Shown here piece by piece: positions 17,138 to 26,125 of a stretch of DNA of 64,000 nucleotides. The notes below the pieces were generated by a model. It was not told the origin of the DNA. It saw nothing but the letters and a program-made list of their open reading frames with translations, and made no database searches. The stretch spans positions 1,674,001-1,738,000 of the forward strand of contig CP046866.1 in NCBI GenBank assembly GCA_009789175.1, written 5' to 3'. The DNA is from Salinibaculum litoreum. GTDB lineage: Archaea > Halobacteriota > Halobacteria > Halobacteriales > Haloarculaceae. The first letter of the stretch is position 1; each line of letters opens with the position of its first letter. Made by a program: the position numbers and the translations under genes.

Positions 17138-18439
17138 ATGGACCTGCCCTCCCCACGGAAGATAGCCGCCGTCGCGCTCGGGCTCTTTGTCCTGACGATG
17201 GCCGTGAGTGCGTTGCTCGCGCCGTCAGTCGAGGATACAGGCGAGAGCGACCCCATCCTGGTCGGCGTTCAGGGCGGCGGCCCGGGTCTCCACGACCACG
17301 GGAGTGTCTACCGACTCAATGACGACGGCATCGCGTGGCAAGAGGACAGCGCGGACAGCGTCTTCGAGGTCGAACGCCTCGCGAATGGCACGGCGATGGT
17401 CGCCTTCGCCGACAGCGGCGTCTCCGATTGTGGCCCCTACGAGTCCCCCTGCGGTCGGACGGGCTATCGTGTCGTCGACCCCGACGGGCCGGCGATACTG
17501 AGCGAGTACAGTTTTCCCGTCCGGGACATCTCTAACAGCGAGGTACACGCCATCGAACCGCTACCGGACGGCTCCGTCGCGATGGTCGACATGGACAGAG
17601 AACGGCTCGCAGTCGTCGAAAACGGCTCCGTGGCCTGGGAGTGGCGGGCGTCGTCTTTCTATGACGCCCCGGAAGACCCCACCCGACTCGACTGGCTGCA
17701 CGTCAACGACGTGAACCACATCGGCGAGGACCGCTTTCTCGTGTCGGTTCGCAACGCCAACCAACTGCTCGTCGTCGAGCGGGGCAGCGGCGTCGTCGAA
17801 GTCATCAACGAGGACCGGACCGACGACGATAGCTCCTGTACCCAACCCGGCCAGTTGAGTGATTACGACGGGGACGGCGATGTCCGCTGTGGCGACCCCG
17901 TGGTGATAAACCACCAGCACAACCCCCAGTGGCTCGGTGAGGAGGCCGTGCTGGTTGCCGACAGCGACAACAACCGCGTGGTCGAACTCCACCGGACCGA
18001 TGGGGGGCGCTGGGAACCTGTCTGGGCGCTCTCCGAGGCCGCCAGCGTCGGCTTCTCGTGGCCCCGGGACGCCGACCGCCTCCCGAGTGGCAACACGCTG
18101 ATTACGGACTCGATGAACAAACGCGTCGTCGAGATGGACGACGACGGCGACGTGGTCTGGAGTCGGACGACCGACCAAGTCCCCTACGAGGCCGACAGTA
18201 TCGACACGAACGCCACCACGGCCCTGCCGGTGTCCGAGCGCAACGACACTGGAACGGTCGACGCCGGGGACGACGACATCCCGGTCCTCTCGACAGTGAC
18301 GTTCATCGTCCACACCGCACTCCCGGCGTTGCCCTTCTGGGTTGGCGAGTTACAGGTCGGCGTGACGTTGCTCACGCTCGTGGTACTGGCTGGTGCGGGG
18401 ATACAGTGGTACAGAACGAGAGGCGAAACCGAGACCTAA
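17138..18439 (+). CDS. Arylsulfotransferase (ASST)-like membrane-anchored protein
   Basis: The 433-residue protein has an N-terminal membrane segment (about residues 9-29), a repeat-rich beta-propeller-like region and a C-terminal membrane segment (about 398-423). Repeats such as HVNDVNHIGEDRFLVSVRNA, VVINHQHNPQWL and WPRDADRLPSGNTLITDSMN are typical of the ASST family in archaea. Bacterial ASSTs move sulfuryl groups between phenols using a His; whether this archaeal branch does so is unknown. ATG at 17138 is preferred over 17120 because MDLPSPRK directly precedes the anchor. Confidence 0.8.
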   Translation: MDLPSPRKIAAVALGLFVLTMAVSALLAPSVEDTGESDPILVGVQGGGPGLHDHGSVYRLNDDGIAWQEDSADSVFEVERLANGTAMVAFADSGVSDCGPYESPCGRTGYRVVDPDGPAILSEYSFPVRDISNSEVHAIEPLPDGSVAMVDMDRERLAVVENGSVAWEWRASSFYDAPEDPTRLDWLHVNDVNHIGEDRFLVSVRNANQLLVVERGSGVVEVINEDRTDDDSSCTQPGQLSDYDGDGDVRCGDPVVINHQHNPQWLGEEAVLVADSDNNRVVELHRTDGGRWEPVWALSEAASVGFSWPRDADRLPSGNTLITDSMNKRVVEMDDDGDVVWSRTTDQVPYEADSIDTNATTALPVSERNDTGTVDAGDDDIPVLSTVTFIVHTALPALPFWVGELQVGVTLLTLVVLAGAGIQWYRTRGETET

Positions 18440-18446
18440 GTGGAGG

Positions 18447-18635
18447 TTAGGCGCCGCCGTCCCAACTCATCCGGCAATCGTCGTCACAGAAATGTGCGGA
18501 CTGTACCTGTTCGTCCTCCACCCAGGTGATGACACGGTGACGGGGTTCGTTCAGAATCGTCGTACCACAGGTGTCACACGAGGGGGCGTCCTCCTCGGAG
18601 ATGTCTTCCGCGAGGTCCGAAGTGGGGTCAACCAT
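18447..18635 (-). CDS. Small zinc-binding protein (62 aa)
   Basis: The 62-residue acidic protein has two Cys pairs, CDTCG (20-24) and CDDDC (50-54), and a conserved HFCDDDCRMSWD end, resembling haloarchaeal TRASH/DUF7576-like metal-binding proteins (family name from memory). A TATA candidate (plus-strand CTATTTAAT, about 18659-18667) is about 25-30 nt upstream of the ATG at 18635, giving a leaderless transcript. Likely zinc-binding; its partner is unknown. It is convergent with the ASST-like gene 7 bp away. Confidence 0.75.
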   Translation of the reverse strand: MVDPTSDLAEDISEEDAPSCDTCGTTILNEPRHRVITWVEDEQVQSAHFCDDDCRMSWDGGA

Positions 18636-18734
18636 CTTGGATGGTATGTTGTGACGCCCCTATTTAATCCCATATATCGTAGTCTAATCTTCACGATTGT
18701 CCAGTGAAGATGGACACACCGGGGTAGACGCCAA

Positions 18735-19916
18735 CTACCGGTCCCGCGTCACCGTCTCGCCGGGCGTCGTCGTCGCGCCCGAGGACAGCGTCACACCGGC
18801 GTTGAGGTTCGTGTCGATGCCGGTCTTTGCGCCGTCGCCGACGACGACGCCGAACTTCCGGCGGCCCGTCGAGACGCGCTCGCCTTTGACCGTCAGCCGC
18901 ACCGGCTCGTCGTCGTGGCGCAGGTTCGCGACCGTCGTTCCCGCGCCGAGGTTGGCGTCACAGCCGAGGACGCTGTCACCGACGTAGGAGAGATGCGGGA
19001 CGTTCGTGCCCGCGCGCACGACAGTATTTTTCAGTTCTACGCTCTGGCCGATATGGACGTCTTCCCCAATCAGTGTCGCTCCCCGGATGTAGGCGTTCGG
19101 TCCCACGTCCGCATCCGAGCGGATGAGGGCGGGGCCCTCGATGACGACGCCCGGTTCGATGGTAGCCCCGTCCTCGACGACGACCGCTCCCCGGAGGTCG
19201 GCGTCATCAGCCACGTCCCCTCGGATGTCACGGTCCAGTTCGTCGAGTTTCCACTCGTTTGCCTCCAGCAGTTCCCACGGCCGGCCGACATCCATCCAGC
19301 GGTCCAGTTCGACCGCCGTCACGTCGGACTCCTCGATGACGCGTGCGACCACGTCGGTCAGTTCGTGTTCGCCCCGCTCGGATTCGGGGACATCGAGCCA
19401 CTCGCGAGCGACTGCCGGAAAGACGTAGGCACCGGCATTCGCGAGATTCGAGGGCGGGTCGGCGGGCTTTTCGACGATGCCGGTCACGCGCTCGCCGTCG
19501 GTCGAGAGGACGCCGTAGCTGGTCGGGTCCGTGACCTCCTGGGCAGCGATAGCGGGTGCGGCCTCGTAGAGGGTCGCAACGCTCGCTGGGTCATAGAGGT
19601 TGTCCCCGTTGAGGACGGCAAAATCGTCGTCGATGTGCTTGCGTGCGGCGCGAACAGCGTCGGCGGTGCCGCGTTGCTCGGACTGGGTGGCGTAGGCGAC
19701 AGGGATTCCGCGATACACCTCACCGAAATACGAGCGGACCTGCTCGGCCTCGTAGCCGACGACGAAGACGAGTTCGCTCGCGCCGGCGTCGACTGCGGCG
19801 TCCGCAGTGTGGGCGGCAAGCGGACGGTCCGCGACCGGCAACATGGGCTTGGGTGTCGCGTCGGTCAACGGCCGCATCCGGGTCCCTTGCCCCGCCGCGA
19901 GGATGACAGTCTGCAT
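18735..19916 (-). CDS. Bifunctional sugar-1-phosphate nucleotidyltransferase / left-handed beta-helix acyltransferase (GlmU-like)
   Basis: The 393-residue protein has an N-terminal nucleotidyltransferase domain (LAAGQGTRMRPLTDATPKPM at residues 6-25; LNGDNLYD; EKPADPPSNLANAGAYVF) and from about residue 240 a hexapeptide-repeat left-handed beta helix (ADLRGAVVVEDGATIEPGVV onward). This is the layout of archaeal bifunctional GlcNAc-1-P/Glc-1-P uridylyl- or thymidylyltransferases that supply UDP- or dTDP-sugars for glycan assembly. Sequence alone does not settle the nucleotide. The start MQTVILAAG is unambiguous. Confidence 0.88.
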   Translation of the reverse strand: MQTVILAAGQGTRMRPLTDATPKPMLPVADRPLAAHTADAAVDAGASELVFVVGYEAEQVRSYFGEVYRGIPVAYATQSEQRGTADAVRAARKHIDDDFAVLNGDNLYDPASVATLYEAAPAIAAQEVTDPTSYGVLSTDGERVTGIVEKPADPPSNLANAGAYVFPAVAREWLDVPESERGEHELTDVVARVIEESDVTAVELDRWMDVGRPWELLEANEWKLDELDRDIRGDVADDADLRGAVVVEDGATIEPGVVIEGPALIRSDADVGPNAYIRGATLIGEDVHIGQSVELKNTVVRAGTNVPHLSYVGDSVLGCDANLGAGTTVANLRHDDEPVRLTVKGERVSTGRRKFGVVVGDGAKTGIDTNLNAGVTLSSGATTTPGETVTRDR

Positions 19917-19979
19917 ACTCTCAGTGTCGACCGGCCCACCAAAAGGAGTACCGCAAGCGGCACCGAACGCCCCCGGCGA

Positions 19980-20150
19980 TTACCGGCGCTTTCTGCCGCG
20001 GCGTGCCGAGACCGGCGCGCGGTCCTCGAAAGATGTGCCACAGCTGGGACACAGACCCTTCTCGAAGAAGATTGTCGGCCCCTCGCGGGTCTCGGGGTTC
20101 CAGTGGACCCTGTAGCCACACGCCTCACATCTGGTGGTTTGTCTGGCCAT
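19980..20150 (-). CDS. Small zinc-ribbon protein (56 aa)
   Basis: The frame begins MARQTTRCEACGYRVHWNPE, carries a second knuckle CPSCG, and ends in a basic tail RRGRKRR. The two CxxC pairs predict a zinc ribbon; the basic tail suggests RNA or DNA contact (inference). It occupies an otherwise empty 300-bp gap. A minus-strand TTTAA-type TATA candidate at about 20172-20178 is about 25 nt upstream of the ATG. Confidence 0.75.
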   Translation of the reverse strand: MARQTTRCEACGYRVHWNPETREGPTIFFEKGLCPSCGTSFEDRAPVSARRGRKRR

Positions 20151-20217
20151 ACGGTGATTTCGGCTGCCGTAGCCTTAAACGGTCGCTGCCAGCTGTGAGG
20201 GTGTTACGGTGCCGCCA

Positions 20218-21834
20218 TCAGGACTCTCCGGTAGCATCTGGGTCAGATTCCACCACGTCGTCTGCGGACTCGCCAACCCTGGCCGCGACATCCGGGTCGA
20301 GTCCCTTGCGTGAGGCGTCCAGCGAGGAGAAGACATACACCAACCCGACGAGCGCGAGAACACCCAGCGGGATCCACACGATGGGGGTGATGCCGGTGAC
20401 TCCCCACGCGAGCAGGACGGCAATCGCGACGAGTGCCACCGTCACGGCGTAGTAGAACTGCGTCCGGACGTGGTCTATCAGGTCAGCACCGGTAAACGTC
20501 GCTGACAGCACCGTCGTATCGGAGATTGGTGAGGTATGGTCGCCGAAGATTGCCCCTGAAAAGACCGCGCCCACGACGGCCGCGACCATCGTGTGGTCGC
20601 CGGTGAGACGCCAGGCGACCGGCACGACGATGGGCGTCAGGATAGCCATCGCGCCCCACGATGTCCCAGTCGAGAAGGCGACAAACGCCCCGACTAACAA
20701 GACAACCACCGGGAGCAGAGCCGGGTCGAGAACCGACTCGGCGTAGCCGGCGACGTAGGCCCCAGTGCCGAGCGCCTCGACGGCCTCGCCCATCCCCCAG
20801 GCGAGGACGAGAATCGACACCGCAGTCAACATGATGCCGAAGCCGTCGATCACCGTGTCAGTCAGTTCGCCAAGCGACATGATGTCGAACACCTTGCCCA
20901 GGAGAAAGCCCGATGCCACCATCGTGAAGGACCCGTACATGAGCGCGTCCGCGTAGTCTGCGCCAGTCACCACGTCATACGCCGAGGCTCCCGGCTCGTA
21001 GCCGGTCCAGATTGCGGCCCCGAGTGTCGCGACGATGAGAATCGCAACCGGACCGAAGAAGGCGAGCAGCCGGGGGTTAGTCACGCTGGGTGACCCGAGC
21101 GTCCCCTCGACATCCTGCATCGGCGTCGACCCGTCCCGGACGACAGCACCCGTCTCCCGGGCACGAGCCTCTGCGTCGAGCATCTCCCCGTAGTCGCGGC
21201 CGCTGCCGACGACGATGGCGACCATCGCGATTGCGAGGAGGGCGTAGGCGTTGAACGGAATCGACCGCAGGAACACCTCGAAGGCCGGCGGGGCCGACTC
21301 GACTCCCAGTTCCGCGTAGGCGTCGGCGATGAGCCCCAGCTGGAACGCCACCCACGAGGAGATGCCAAGCGTCGCAACCGGAGCCGCCGTCGAGTCGACG
21401 ATGTAGGAGAGTTTCTCCCGGGAAACAGCCAGCCCGTCGGAGACATCCTTCATCGTGCTCCCAACGATGGCGGTGTTGGCGTAATCATCGAAAAAGAGCA
21501 ACAGGCCAAGCAACCACGCAATCAACCCGGCCTTTCGTGGCGTATCGAGACGCTCCAGGGCCCAGTTGCGAAGCGCCAATGACCCGCCAAGCCGCCAGAC
21601 CATCCCCACGCCCGACCCGAGCAACAGGGTGAACACCAGGATTCGGACGTGTAACTCAGAGCCCATGGCGGCGACAATCCAGTCAAACGTCTGTGCCAAC
21701 CCCAGTCCGCCACTGACCAGTGCCCCGCCGGCCCAGATACCCAGAAACAGCGACAGCACCGCCTTCCGGGTGGCGATTGCCAACCCAATCGCCAGCAGGG
21801 GTGGAATCAGCGATACCAGTCCATACTCGGCCAT
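20218..21834 (-). CDS. nhaC: NhaC-family Na+/H+ antiporter
   Basis: The 538-residue protein has about 12 membrane segments. Family signatures include the LSLFLGIWAGGALVSGG region, LLFFDDYANTAIVGSTMKDV (conserved acidic pair in a membrane helix), TGTSWGAMAILTPIVVPVAW and GDHTSPISDTTVLSA. NhaC-type carriers exchange Na+ (or organic cargo) for H+ or another solute. Haloarchaea carry several paralogues, so the exact substrate is open. It has a cytoplasmic acidic C-terminus. The start MAEYGLVSLIPPLLAIG precedes the first helix. Confidence 0.9.
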   Translation of the reverse strand: MAEYGLVSLIPPLLAIGLAIATRKAVLSLFLGIWAGGALVSGGLGLAQTFDWIVAAMGSELHVRILVFTLLLGSGVGMVWRLGGSLALRNWALERLDTPRKAGLIAWLLGLLLFFDDYANTAIVGSTMKDVSDGLAVSREKLSYIVDSTAAPVATLGISSWVAFQLGLIADAYAELGVESAPPAFEVFLRSIPFNAYALLAIAMVAIVVGSGRDYGEMLDAEARARETGAVVRDGSTPMQDVEGTLGSPSVTNPRLLAFFGPVAILIVATLGAAIWTGYEPGASAYDVVTGADYADALMYGSFTMVASGFLLGKVFDIMSLGELTDTVIDGFGIMLTAVSILVLAWGMGEAVEALGTGAYVAGYAESVLDPALLPVVVLLVGAFVAFSTGTSWGAMAILTPIVVPVAWRLTGDHTMVAAVVGAVFSGAIFGDHTSPISDTTVLSATFTGADLIDHVRTQFYYAVTVALVAIAVLLAWGVTGITPIVWIPLGVLALVGLVYVFSSLDASRKGLDPDVAARVGESADDVVESDPDATGES

Positions 21835-21982
21835 ATATCAGGGGCAGTCTGATGCCAAATATGCATGTCGAACTCGGACGGGTGGGGGGGGTCACTGAAG
21901 GGCCGGAAGCCGTCGCGGAGACCGGTAGCGGCCGTAACGAACATCCGGTATTTTAAATTGGGACGGGTCTGAAAGGCCCAGT

Positions 21983-22150
21983 ATGGGACTGGAGATGGAA
22001 CACGAGTGTCCGAACTGCGGCGAAACGCGCTCGTTCTGGAAGACAGCAAGCACGGAGGTCCACCTCGGCCGGAAGGTCAAGTGGGACTGTCCGGAGTGTG
22101 ACTACGGGTTCGTACAGATTGACGGCGAAGTCGATACGAGTACCGCCTGA
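21983..22150 (+). CDS. Small zinc beta-ribbon protein (55 aa)
   Basis: The frame MGLEMEHECPNCGETRSFWK continues to a second CPEC knuckle followed by DYGFVQIDGEV. The two CxxC pairs define a zinc beta-ribbon. I recall it as a conserved haloarchaeal family (DUF7838-like, from memory). A TATTTTAAA box at about 21949-21957 is about 28 nt upstream. The receiver gene starts 5 bp after its stop, so the two are probably one operon. Confidence 0.85.
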   Translation: MGLEMEHECPNCGETRSFWKTASTEVHLGRKVKWDCPECDYGFVQIDGEVDTSTA

Positions 22151-22155
22151 CTGCG

Positions 22156-22536
22156 ATGGGGGGAGAGATTACGGTACTGGTCGTCGACGAAGACGAAGAC
22201 GTCCTCGAATTGACCGAGACGTTTCTGGAGAAGGAATCGTCGGCTATCGACGCCCTCCCCGAACGCTCTGCGAAAGCAGCCGTCGACCGCATCCGCGAGG
22301 AAGCCATCGACTGCGTCGTCAGCGACCTCCGGATGCCGGAGATGGACGGTCTCGAACTGTTCGAGCGGGTCCGGGAGTTCAGTGACCTCCCCTTCTTTTT
22401 GATGACCGCGGCCGACGACAAGGAGACTCTCCAGCGTGCGGAGAACGCTGGCGTGACCGGACTCGTCCAGAAAGGTGTGGGAACGGACCACTACGCCGAA
22501 CTGGCCACCGATATCGAAACCGCCATCGACGGCTAG
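22156..22536 (+). CDS. Single-domain response regulator
   Basis: The 126-residue protein is one receiver domain: acidic residues in VVDEDEDVLEL, phosphoacceptor Asp in VVSDLRMPEMDG (about residue 57), Thr in FFLMTAADD, and Lys in GLVQKGVG. It has no output domain. It begins 5 bp after the zinc-ribbon gene and its stop overlaps the convergent 1159-residue kinase by 4 nt (22533-22536). It is a plausible partner for that kinase, though the convergent layout is unusual for a cognate pair. Confidence 0.9.
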   Translation: MGGEITVLVVDEDEDVLELTETFLEKESSAIDALPERSAKAAVDRIREEAIDCVVSDLRMPEMDGLELFERVREFSDLPFFLMTAADDKETLQRAENAGVTGLVQKGVGTDHYAELATDIETAIDG

Positions 22537-25500
22537 GTGTCGAAAACGCCGGGCAGTCGGAGTTCGACTGCCGCCCCGGCTAGGTCGCTCTCCCGACGCC
22601 GGAGGTGGCCACCATACGATTCTGCGACCCACTTGGCCGCCCACAGCCCAAGACCACTCCCGTGGGAGAGCTGTGTGATTTTGGTCCGGCCAGTCACCAC
22701 GTCCCACTCCTGGTCCGGGATGCCCGGGCCGTCGTCTGCCACCGTCACCGAGAGTGTGTCGCCATCACGCGTGGCCGAAATCCTGACGTGTGGAGCCTCA
22801 CCGGCGTGTTCGAGGGCGTTCTCGAGGAGGTTCTCGACGGCCAGCGTAACTCGGTCGTCGATGGCAGCCGATAGCGACGCTGGCACGTCGGTCTCGACAG
22901 TCGCAGCAGGGTAGGCAGACTGCAGTGGCTCGATGGCGTCATCTACAGCAGATCGAACTGGCTGGAGCGTGGCAGCAGCGCCGGCTTTGTCGAGTGTCTG
23001 CTGGATTGCGCGGGCTTTCTCGCTCAACCGCGAGACATCGTCAACGGCAGCGCACATCGACGCCGCAATGTCGGCGAGGTGGTCGTCCTCGACGCCCTCG
23101 GCGAGTAACTCGGCATAACTCAACAGCACTGCGAGGTCGTTGCGGAGGTTGTGTCGGAGCACCCGCGTCAGGACCCGAAGGCGATTCTCGCTTTGCCGGC
23201 GCTCGGTAATGTCCGTGTAGATACCGAAGCCGCGGTTGTGACCGTCGGGTCCCTCGTAGGGGATACCACGGAAGAGAAAGTAGCGCAGCCCATCCGCGGT
23301 GACCCGCTGGACCTCGCCGCGACTCTGCTCGTCGTCACGGAGCGGGTCGTACAGCCCCGTCTCTCCCGGGTCCGCCGTAGTCGGGTGAACGAGGTCAGCG
23401 ACCCGCGTGCCGACGGCCGTCTCTGCCGTGTAACCGAACATCTCCTCGAAGGCTTCGTTCGTGGAGTCGACGACCGGGTCGCCGTCCTCGAAGGTCACCT
23501 CGATGACCGCGTCCGGGATAGCGTCGAACAGATACGAGAAGCGGTCGCGCTCGGTCGCCAGTTGCTGACGGGCCTCCCGGAGTGCAGTCAGGTCGTTGAC
23601 AACCCCTATCGACCCATCCAGCGGGCTCTCGGCGGGGGGTTTCGTCACCTCGATTTCCGTCGGAAGCCGGGTGCCGTCGGCCGCCAGCAGTTCCGTCTCG
23701 ATTGTGACGCTCTCGCGGTCACTCTCTGTGAGTCTCCGGAGCGATTCACGGTAGTGCCTGATGCTGTCGTCGTCGAGGACCAGCGACGCGTCCGCGCCGA
23801 CGAGGCGCTCGCGGTCGTAGCCCAGCCACTCGGCGAGAGGGCCCGTCGCCAGCGTGACCGTCCCATCGCCGTCCGTCGCGTAGACCATACCCTGCAGGGA
23901 CTCAAGGACTGTCTCGTAGGTCCGGAGGTCCTGCTCGCGCTCGACGCGCTCGAAGGCGAGAGCAGCGTGACTGGCCAACAGTTCGGCAAGAGACTGGGCC
24001 GTCTCGGAGAACCCCTCTGGCTCGGGCGTCCCCAGGCTCAATACGGCGTCGTTGCCCAGGGGGACGAACATCGCCTCCGTCAACTCCGACAGCGCGTCCG
24101 GTCTCGGGCCGGTCTCGTGGCGGGTCGCCTCCGCTTCGGGGTCCTCGTAGACGATGGCCTCGGTCCCGCCGACAGCCTCACCCGGCCCCCAGCAATCGGC
24201 ATCGAAGTCCGGTCGGACGCCTGCCACGTCGGTGGCCTCCGCGGTCGTCTCCACGGGGCGTAACACCCCATCCACTGGGTCCAGCCGGCGGATGGCCGCC
24301 ACATCACACCCGAAGACGGCCGCGGCGGCGTCCAGCACCGTCTGTGCCACATCTGCGGCTGTCCTGTCCAGTGCCAGTTGCTGGGTCTCCGTGAGCAACT
24401 GCGACAGCGACTCGGTGTACTCCCGACGGTCGGTTACGTCCGAAAAGTACACCGAGAGCCCATCCTCCGAGGGGTAGGCGCTGACCTCGAACCACGTCTC
24501 CAGCGGCGGGTAGTGCTCTTCGAAGGTGACCACCTCCTGTGTCTCCATCGCGCGGTGGTACTGCTCGTCGAAGGTCGACCCGACCGCGTCCGGGAACTCC
24601 TGCCAGATGTTCTCGCCGATGACTTCCTCTCGTGACTTGCCCAGCACTTCCTCGGCGCGGCGGTTGAAGTATGTGAACTGCCAGTCTTCGTCGACAGCGA
24701 AGAAGGCATCGTCCACGCGGTCAAGAATCGTCTGGATGCGCCGGCGCTCCTCGCGGAGTTGTTCGCGTTGCTGGTTCTGAGTGAGTTCGTACCCGACCCA
24801 GTCCGCAAGTACCTCAAGGAAGGCCACGTCGGCGTCGTCGAACTCGTGGTCGGCCGCTGCCTCGTCGGCGAAACACAGCGTTCCGTACACCTCGCCGTCG
24901 ACGCGGACCGTCTGGCCGACGTAACACGAGAAACCGGTCTGCTCGTAGACGCTGGCGTCGAGAGCGGTCGCTTCGGATGGGTCGGTCACGACCACCGGAC
25001 CCGAACGTTCGATTGTGTGCTGGCAGAAGGTCTGTTCGACCGGCATCGTGAGTCCGTCCTGCGCGAGTTCGTGGTCACCAACCGCTGCTACGAGCCGTTC
25101 TTCCTCGTCCTCAATGCGACTGAGAAAACCAATCGAGAGTCCCAACCGCTCCCGGTGGTCGTCGATGACGCGGCGGACTTTCTCCATCGTCGACAGTTCT
25201 GTGTCGGAAGCCACCTCGTGTAACTGCGAGAGCGACCGTTCCTGTGTCTTCTGCGTGCGGATGTCCCGCAACAGCCCGGTAAACAGCAGTTCGCCGTCAC
25301 GTTCGAACGCCGAGAAGGAGACGGCGACGGGTATCTCCTCGCCACCTTTGGGCTCGATAGCGAGTTCGATGTAGTCCCAATCCAGCGTCCGCTCGCGGGT
25401 CTGAGCGTAGCGGTCGACTGCCGTCTGGTGGGCCTCCCGGAACCGCTCGGGCATCAGCCTGGTGAACGACGACCCCACGAGTGTTTCGTGGTCGTAGCCG

Positions 25501-26012
25501 GTTAGCTCGGCCAGCGCATCGTTGGCAAAATGAATCGTGCTGTCGGCATCGATGGTGACGACGGCGTCGTTGATGGTGTCGGCGATGCTCGAAAACGCCG
25601 TGCCGTGGGTCGCCGCCGCGCCATCGGAGCGGAGAACGGGGCGTGCCATGCCCTCCTCGTCACCGACCAGCGAGGCGACGCGGGCCTCGACGGGGTCGTC
25701 CGCTGCGTGGACGTGATAGGCGGAGACATCGTGTCGAGTCGCCTCGCTGGCGAGTCGGCCGTCCGGGTCGTCGGTACAGAGGAGTATCGGCACGGAGGGA
25801 CGCTCCGGACGAATCGAACGCAAGACCCCAAGTCCGGTGCCCGCATCGAGGTCCTGTTCGAGGACGACGCAGTCGACGGCAGCAGACCGGAGCACATCGA
25901 GTGCCGCCGTCTCCGTGTTGACCGTCTCCACACTGACACCAGAGAGGGCTGTATCCGAAAAATCCAGACGCCGCCCAGATTCAGGACGTGCGTGTACGAC
26001 CGTGCCTCTCAT
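22533..26012 (-). CDS. Multi-sensor histidine kinase (receiver-like, PAS and GAF domains)
   Basis: The 1159-residue soluble kinase contains, in order: a degenerate receiver-like domain (about 1-120), PAS (about 145-255), GAF (about 275-420), PAS (about 425-545), GAF (about 550-700), two further PAS domains (about 700-950), a HisKA-like segment with H954 in LTRVLRHNLRNDL, and HATPase (DDGPGIP, GSGLGLWAAKW). In the receiver-like domain the phosphoacceptor position holds Glu52 (CVVLEQDLDAGTGL) and the N-terminal acidic pair is missing, so it is probably not phosphorylated. PAS/GAF stacks sense redox, light or small ligands. The partner may be the receiver at 22156-22536. Confidence 0.88.
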   Translation of the reverse strand: MRGTVVHARPESGRRLDFSDTALSGVSVETVNTETAALDVLRSAAVDCVVLEQDLDAGTGLGVLRSIRPERPSVPILLCTDDPDGRLASEATRHDVSAYHVHAADDPVEARVASLVGDEEGMARPVLRSDGAAATHGTAFSSIADTINDAVVTIDADSTIHFANDALAELTGYDHETLVGSSFTRLMPERFREAHQTAVDRYAQTRERTLDWDYIELAIEPKGGEEIPVAVSFSAFERDGELLFTGLLRDIRTQKTQERSLSQLHEVASDTELSTMEKVRRVIDDHRERLGLSIGFLSRIEDEEERLVAAVGDHELAQDGLTMPVEQTFCQHTIERSGPVVVTDPSEATALDASVYEQTGFSCYVGQTVRVDGEVYGTLCFADEAAADHEFDDADVAFLEVLADWVGYELTQNQQREQLREERRRIQTILDRVDDAFFAVDEDWQFTYFNRRAEEVLGKSREEVIGENIWQEFPDAVGSTFDEQYHRAMETQEVVTFEEHYPPLETWFEVSAYPSEDGLSVYFSDVTDRREYTESLSQLLTETQQLALDRTAADVAQTVLDAAAAVFGCDVAAIRRLDPVDGVLRPVETTAEATDVAGVRPDFDADCWGPGEAVGGTEAIVYEDPEAEATRHETGPRPDALSELTEAMFVPLGNDAVLSLGTPEPEGFSETAQSLAELLASHAALAFERVEREQDLRTYETVLESLQGMVYATDGDGTVTLATGPLAEWLGYDRERLVGADASLVLDDDSIRHYRESLRRLTESDRESVTIETELLAADGTRLPTEIEVTKPPAESPLDGSIGVVNDLTALREARQQLATERDRFSYLFDAIPDAVIEVTFEDGDPVVDSTNEAFEEMFGYTAETAVGTRVADLVHPTTADPGETGLYDPLRDDEQSRGEVQRVTADGLRYFLFRGIPYEGPDGHNRGFGIYTDITERRQSENRLRVLTRVLRHNLRNDLAVLLSYAELLAEGVEDDHLADIAASMCAAVDDVSRLSEKARAIQQTLDKAGAAATLQPVRSAVDDAIEPLQSAYPAATVETDVPASLSAAIDDRVTLAVENLLENALEHAGEAPHVRISATRDGDTLSVTVADDGPGIPDQEWDVVTGRTKITQLSHGSGLGLWAAKWVAESYGGHLRRRESDLAGAAVELRLPGVFDT

Positions 26013-26125
26013 GTGGGAGCGAGTGTGCCCTTCCGTTGGGCTTCGACCTAATTATAAGGTGTGGCTAACTCACCTCACCCCCGGCCGTGACGCGGTTGGT
26101 CCGAGGAAAACGGGCCCTGGTCCAA

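Noticed and set aside
18915-20198. Long plus-strand open frame (427 codons) opposite the nucleotidyltransferase gene
   Set aside because: Shadow of the GlmU-like gene and the zinc-ribbon gene on the minus strand; no recognisable protein features.
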